Shown: in pieces, positions 60,396-64,000 of the stretch
Layout of the letters: every line of letters begins with the position of its first letter
Numbering within the stretch: position 1 is the stretch's first letter
Source of the DNA: Streptomyces regalis
GTDB taxonomy: Bacteria > Actinomycetota > Actinomycetes > Streptomycetales > Streptomycetaceae
Assembly: GCF_001509475.1 (NCBI RefSeq)
Contig: NZ_LLZG01000375.1
Span: 62,001-126,000, forward strand
Length of the DNA stretch: 64,000 nt
Direction: 5' to 3'
The notes under the pieces: model-generated
What the model saw: the letters and a program-made list of their open reading frames with translations, nothing else
Databases searched by the model: none
What the model was told of the DNA's origin: nothing
Program-made: the position numbers and the translations under genes

Positions 60396-62414
60396 TCATT
60401 CACCTGTACGACGACGAGTTTCGTCAAACCGTTCACGTGTGCGACCAGGCGTGTCGGCCAGGTCGGCCAGGTGCGCCGAGACCGGGCCCAGTGTGAGCAG
60501 GCCGCTGCCGGCGCCGGCCAGTTCGTTCGCCGCCGGGGTCAGGGCGGTGCGGGCACGCGCCATGGTGTGCCGGTCGCCGAGGGTCAGCGCCGCTCGGGCG
60601 GTGAGGCACCACAGGGCCTCCTGGAGGAGGTCGCGGGGTGGGTCGGGCGTCGCGCGGAGGGCCTCGGCGGCCTCGGGGCGGTGGCCTTGGTCGAGGAGGA
60701 GCAGGGGGTGCGCCCAGGGGGCGTAGGGGCCCCAGTCCGTGTGTGCGTCGAAGCGGAGGGGCAGGGCGTGCCGCACGCGCAGGCACAGCAGGGCGAGCGG
60801 CAGCAGGCCGTGAGAGAGACCCGGCATGCCCGCGCCGTCCAGCAGGGTGGCCGCGTCCCGGTAGGCCGCCTCCACTTCCGTCACCGGAGCCCGGCCGGTG
60901 GCGTCCAGCCGCAGTGCGGCGTACCACCCGGTGAACACACCTACCAGCGGCGCCTGGTGACGTACCGCCAGCTCGTCCGCGGCGGCCGCGTGGCCGTCGG
61001 CCGCGGTGAAGTCCCCGAGCGCACTGCGAGCCTGCAGCCGGACGAGGTGGCCGAGGATCTCGAACGTGGCCAGGCCGTGCCGGGCGGAGAGTGCGACCAG
61101 TTGCGCACCGATCCCGTCCCGGCGCGGCGCCAGCCCGGTGCGGTCGAAACACTGCATGAAGGCCGCGTTGAGCGCGAACGCCAGCAGCGCCGGATCGTCC
61201 AGTCCGCGGGCGATCTCTTCGGCCTGGCGGGCGGCTTGGGGGCCACGGGCGAGCGGGGTGCCGCGCGACTCCAGGGCGATGGTGGCCAGCAGGCGGGCCT
61301 TGGCCGGCTCATGGCCTTCGGCAGGAAGGGCGGTGAGGGTGCGTTCGGCGGCCGCGACCACGCGTGCGGTCCGTTCCGGGTCGTCGAGGCGGGTCCAGAT
61401 CGCAGGGACGTCGTAGGCGCCGATCACCCGGGCGGTCAGTTCGGGATCGCCGAGTTCCTCGGCTGCCACGATGGCCGAGAGCCGGTGCTCGCGGGCGGCC
61501 GGCAGTCCACTGCCTCCGGTCACGGCGAGGGTGCGCAGCAGGCCGGCCGTGGACTCCAGGCGGGCCCGGGCGTCGGGGGCGACGGTGCGGTCGTAGGCGG
61601 CGGTGACCTGCTCCCAGAGCCGACCGGCGGGGTGGTCGAGCGCCTGGCCGAGGTGGTCGGCCTGGTGCAGGATGTCCGCCTCCAGAGCGCGCAGGCCGGG
61701 GCCCGGGTCGATGCCCAGCTGCTCGGCCAGCAGTGCGCGGGCCCGGCGCAGCACGTCGAGTGCGTCGGCCTGCCGTCCCGTGCGGTACAGCGCCAGGGCC
61801 AGCAGACGCCAGGCGTTCTCCCGCCAGGGATGCTCGGCCGAGTGCGCCCGCAGGTCCGCGGCCGCCCAGTCGGCCAGGCCGAGTGCCAGCAAGGCCTCGG
61901 CGTGCAGTTCCACGGCGTGCAGGCGCAGCTCGGCCAGGCGGCGGCTCTCGGCCCGCGCCCACGGCTGGTCGGCGAACTCCGCGTAGGCGGGACCGCGCCA
62001 CCAGCCGAGCGCCTCCTCCAGCCGTACGGCCGTGTCCTCGGCCGGCAGGGTCGTGGCGGCGGCGACCGTCTGCTCGAAGCGCCAGGCGTCCACCGTGTCC
62101 GTCGCCGCGCGCAGGGCGTAGCCCGGGCCGTCGGTGACGAGCAGCCGGGCCGGACTGCGGGGCGGGCGGTCGGGTTCGAGGGCGCGGCGCAGCGCGGCGA
62201 CGAAGGTGCGTACGGCGCCCACGGCGTCGGCGGGCGGGTCGTCCGGCCAGAGGTCCTCGACCAGGCGGGAGACCGGCACGACGCGGCCGCGGGCGACGAT
62301 CAGCCGGGCCAGGACCGAGCGGTGTCTCGGCCCTTTCAGGGCGATCGCGTTCCCGTTTCCGTCCCAGGCGGCCACCGGCCCGAGTACGCCGAAGGCAGGT
62401 TCCACGCCTTCCAT
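60396..62414 (-). CDS. BTAD/SARP-type transcriptional regulator (AfsR/DnrI family)
   Basis: A 672-aa pathway-type activator. Residues about 5-95 form the OmpR-like winged helix (VLGPVAAWDGNGNAIALKGPRHRSVLARLIV and SRLVEDLWPDDPP). Residues about 100-250 are the bacterial transcriptional activation domain, with RLAELRLHAVELHAEALLALG and YRTGRQADALDVLRRARALLAEQLGIDPGPGL. The remaining 400 residues are helical and repeat-like, without an NB-ARC nucleotide motif. It is 95 bp upstream of the FAAL/PKS/NRPS gene on the same strand, so it is the natural candidate activator of that cluster and may be co-transcribed. It is divergent from the dehalogenase-like gene. Confidence 0.9.
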   Translation of the reverse strand: MEGVEPAFGVLGPVAAWDGNGNAIALKGPRHRSVLARLIVARGRVVPVSRLVEDLWPDDPPADAVGAVRTFVAALRRALEPDRPPRSPARLLVTDGPGYALRAATDTVDAWRFEQTVAAATTLPAEDTAVRLEEALGWWRGPAYAEFADQPWARAESRRLAELRLHAVELHAEALLALGLADWAAADLRAHSAEHPWRENAWRLLALALYRTGRQADALDVLRRARALLAEQLGIDPGPGLRALEADILHQADHLGQALDHPAGRLWEQVTAAYDRTVAPDARARLESTAGLLRTLAVTGGSGLPAAREHRLSAIVAAEELGDPELTARVIGAYDVPAIWTRLDDPERTARVVAAAERTLTALPAEGHEPAKARLLATIALESRGTPLARGPQAARQAEEIARGLDDPALLAFALNAAFMQCFDRTGLAPRRDGIGAQLVALSARHGLATFEILGHLVRLQARSALGDFTAADGHAAAADELAVRHQAPLVGVFTGWYAALRLDATGRAPVTEVEAAYRDAATLLDGAGMPGLSHGLLPLALLCLRVRHALPLRFDAHTDWGPYAPWAHPLLLLDQGHRPEAAEALRATPDPPRDLLQEALWCLTARAALTLGDRHTMARARTALTPAANELAGAGSGLLTLGPVSAHLADLADTPGRTRERFDETRRRTGE

Positions 62415-62477
62415 CGATCGCCTTCCACCACCCGGGTCGTCGCCACACCACTGCTCATTCGCCGCTCATCCGCCGCC

Positions 62478-62519
62478 GGGAGGATCGAGGAGCCCGGTCT
62501 TCCCGAGGGGAATCCTCCC
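62478..62519. promoter_or_regulatory. Inverted repeat in the 5' region of the dehalogenase-like gene
   Basis: GGGAGGAT (62478-62485) and ATCCTCCC (62512-62519) are perfect 8-bp arms around 26 bases. It lies 25 bp before the GTG start of the hydrolase and between divergent genes, so it could be a regulator site or a leader hairpin. No promoter boxes are evident. Confidence 0.4.
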
Positions 62520-62544
62520 CCATCGAATCGAAAGGAGCGGCACC

Positions 62545-63423
62545 GTGACACCTGTCATCGCCGGCTTCGATCAGCACCGTGTCCCCGTCGCCGACGGGGT
62601 GTCCCTGCACACGGCCGTCGGCGGCTCCGGTACGCCCGTCGTCCTGCTGCACGGCTTCCCGCAGACCCACCTCATGTGGCGCCATGTGGCCCCCGACCTC
62701 GCCGCCGACCACACCGTGATCTGCCCCGACCTGCGCGGCTACGGCGCCAGCGACAAACCCGCCGAGACCGACGGCACCGGCTACGCCAAGCGCACCATGG
62801 CCGCGGACGTCGTGGCCCTGGCCCGTGAACTCGGGCACGAGCGCTTCGCATTGGCCGGGCACGACCGTGGCGCCCTGGTGGCCTTCCGAGCCGCGCTCGA
62901 CCACCCCGGCACGGTCACCCACCTGGCGTGCCTCGACGTCCTGCCGACCCTGGACATGTGGGAGGTGCTGCACGGCGTCACCGCCGCCGTCGGCTTCCAC
63001 CTCTATCTGATGGCCCAGCCGCCCGGCCTGCCCGAGCGCATGATCAGCTCAGCCCCGGACGCCTTCTTCGGCCACTTCCTCGACCTCTGGACGGCCGACC
63101 CGGGGGCCGTACCCGCCGAGATCCGCGCCGCCTACCTGGCGGCCTGCCGTGCGGCGGTGCCCTCGATCGTCGCCGACTACCGGGCCTCCGCCGGCATCGA
63201 CATCGAGCACGACCAGGCCGACCGGGCTGCCGGAAACCGGCTGCGGATGCCGGTCGGCGTGCTCCAGCAGGACTGGGGCGCGGCCCTCGGCTTCGACGCG
63301 GCCGCGCTGTGGCGTGCCTGGGCGCCCGATCTGCGGCACACCACGGTCAGCTGCGGCCACTTCATGGCCGAGGAGGCACCCGACGACATCGCCAAAGCGC
63401 TACGGGACCTGCTCGCCCGCTGA
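62545..63423 (+). CDS. Haloacetate-dehalogenase-like alpha/beta hydrolase
   Basis: A 292-aa alpha/beta hydrolase of the epoxide hydrolase/haloalkanoate dehalogenase branch. VVLLHGFPQTHLMWR is the oxyanion loop, GHDRG holds the aspartate nucleophile (Asp107), and CGHFMAEEAPDD holds the histidine. This layout is that of fluoroacetate dehalogenase. However, the second carboxylate-binding arginine that follows in that enzyme (DRGxR) is leucine here, so haloacetate need not be the substrate. A good AAAGGAG ribosome site precedes the GTG at 62545; the longer open frame upstream crosses the regulator gene and is not used. Function in relation to the neighbouring cluster is unknown. Confidence 0.85.
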   Translation: MTPVIAGFDQHRVPVADGVSLHTAVGGSGTPVVLLHGFPQTHLMWRHVAPDLAADHTVICPDLRGYGASDKPAETDGTGYAKRTMAADVVALARELGHERFALAGHDRGALVAFRAALDHPGTVTHLACLDVLPTLDMWEVLHGVTAAVGFHLYLMAQPPGLPERMISSAPDAFFGHFLDLWTADPGAVPAEIRAAYLAACRAAVPSIVADYRASAGIDIEHDQADRAAGNRLRMPVGVLQQDWGAALGFDAAALWRAWAPDLRHTTVSCGHFMAEEAPDDIAKALRDLLAR

Positions 63424-63447
63424 GGGCGGTGAGCTCGCCTGCGACGG

Positions 63448-64000
63448 TTACCAGCGACCCGGTTCGGTCCCGGTGATCGGCTCCGAAGGTTTGCCGTCCA
63501 CACCGACCGGCACGTCACCGGTGAGCATCACCCGGTGCATGGTCCGGGGGAAGTCGAGGTGGGCGTTGTCGCTGGGGGCGAGGTGGATGGTGGCCCGGTT
63601 GTCCCAGAAGGCCACGCTGCCGGGTTCCCAGCGGAAGCGGACCGTGTACTCGGGCCGTACCGCCTGCTCCAGCAGCATGTCGAGGATCGCCCGGCTCTCG
63701 GCCCGCGAGAGGTCGGCGATCTGCTCGACGTAGTAGCCGTTGACGTACAGCACCCGCTCCCCCGTCTCCGGGTGGACGCGCACCAGCGGATGCAGCGAGG
63801 CCACCTGATGGTCCAGCAGATGGCGGACGTAGGCGTCGTCGCCGGGCCGCGGCTGGTAGCCGACGCCGAGGCGGTGCTCGACGCGGAGGCCGTCCACGAA
63901 CTCCCTGACCGGACCGGAGAGTCCGGCGTACGCGGCAGCCAGGTTCGACCAGGTCGTGTCGCCGCCGTACGGCGGTACGGTCTCGGCGCGCAGGATCGTC
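63448..64000 (-). CDS. TauD/TfdA-family Fe(II)/2-oxoglutarate dioxygenase, 5' end beyond the window
   Basis: The C-terminal 184 residues of a TauD/TfdA-type dioxygenase; the start lies past 64000. The visible part begins LRAETVPPYGGDTTWSNLAAAYAGLSGPVR, a family landmark, and continues with SLHPLVRVHPETGERVLYVNG. The distal iron-binding histidine and 2-oxoglutarate arginine are in RTMHRVML, and FRWEPGSVAFWDNRATIHLA is typical. The proximal HxD iron motif would be outside the window. The family uses Fe(II), O2 and 2-oxoglutarate to hydroxylate substrates such as taurine or alkyl sulfates; the substrate here cannot be told. It converges with the dehalogenase-like gene. Confidence 0.88.
   Translation of the reverse strand, partial: TILRAETVPPYGGDTTWSNLAAAYAGLSGPVREFVDGLRVEHRLGVGYQPRPGDDAYVRHLLDHQVASLHPLVRVHPETGERVLYVNGYYVEQIADLSRAESRAILDMLLEQAVRPEYTVRFRWEPGSVAFWDNRATIHLAPSDNAHLDFPRTMHRVMLTGDVPVGVDGKPSEPITGTEPGRW

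Noticed and set aside
60396..62414. TTA codon in the BTAD regulator
   Set aside because: Such regulators often carry one, so I scanned by eye, but no TTA triplet was seen on the coding strand.
62134..62544. N-terminal extension of the dehalogenase-like hydrolase
   Set aside because: It lies antisense to the BTAD regulator gene, and a strong AAAGGAG site precedes the GTG at 62545.

Overview
The window is very GC-rich actinobacterial DNA, almost certainly from a Streptomyces. The evidence is a complete conservon (cvnA-F) with a CYP157/CYP154 P450 pair, a BTAD/SARP regulator, rare TTA leucine codons in a few genes, many GTG starts and very large modular synthases. No tRNA, rRNA, insertion sequence or CRISPR was seen.

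Layout. 42-4862 is a glycerolipid-type group: lipid kinase, alkyl-DHAP-synthase-like flavoprotein, TetR regulator and glpD. 4989-8135 holds small ordinary genes and a wrecked GH10 xylanase. 8163-28348 (minus strand) is a first biosynthetic cluster: a stand-alone fatty acyl-AMP ligase (FAAL), a 4633-aa type I PKS that ends in a condensation domain plus an FkbH glyceryl-loading domain, a PCP-thioester-reductase protein and two alpha/beta hydrolases. 29065-34443 is the conservon. 34566-48116 is mostly accessory metabolism and regulation: PucR-type and LacI regulators, YrdC/Sua5 family, dienelactone hydrolase, FAD monooxygenase, MFS transporters, arginase family, MHYT protein, metallophosphoesterase, LLM oxidoreductase, plus GH97 and MFS remnants. 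48061-60300 is a second assembly line in one 4079-aa polypeptide: FAAL-ACP-KS-AT-KR-ACP-C-A-PCP-C followed by a terminal domain resembling the cyanobacterial long-chain acyl-ACP reductase. It sits behind a BTAD regulator (60396-62414). The window ends with a dehalogenase-like hydrolase and a TauD-type dioxygenase cut by the edge.

How the genes may work together. In cluster 1 the FAAL should adenylate a fatty acid and pass it to the N-terminal ACP of the PKS. Two KS-AT-DH-KR modules would add two ketide units as a conjugated diene. FkbH should load a glycerate-derived unit, most simply onto the PCP of the next protein. The C domain could join the dienoyl chain to a glyceryl hydroxyl, and the reductase would release an aldehyde or alcohol. 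In cluster 2 a FAAL-loaded fatty acid would be extended once to a beta-hydroxyacyl chain, amidated with one amino acid, met by a second C domain and released reductively by the AAR-like domain. These products are inferred from domain order and visible motifs only.

The most unusual elements are the AAR-like release domain fused to an NRPS/PKS, the C-FkbH/PCP-reductase ending, and the fusion of a thioester reductase to a C-terminal domain otherwise remembered from cholesterol-oxidase-like proteins.
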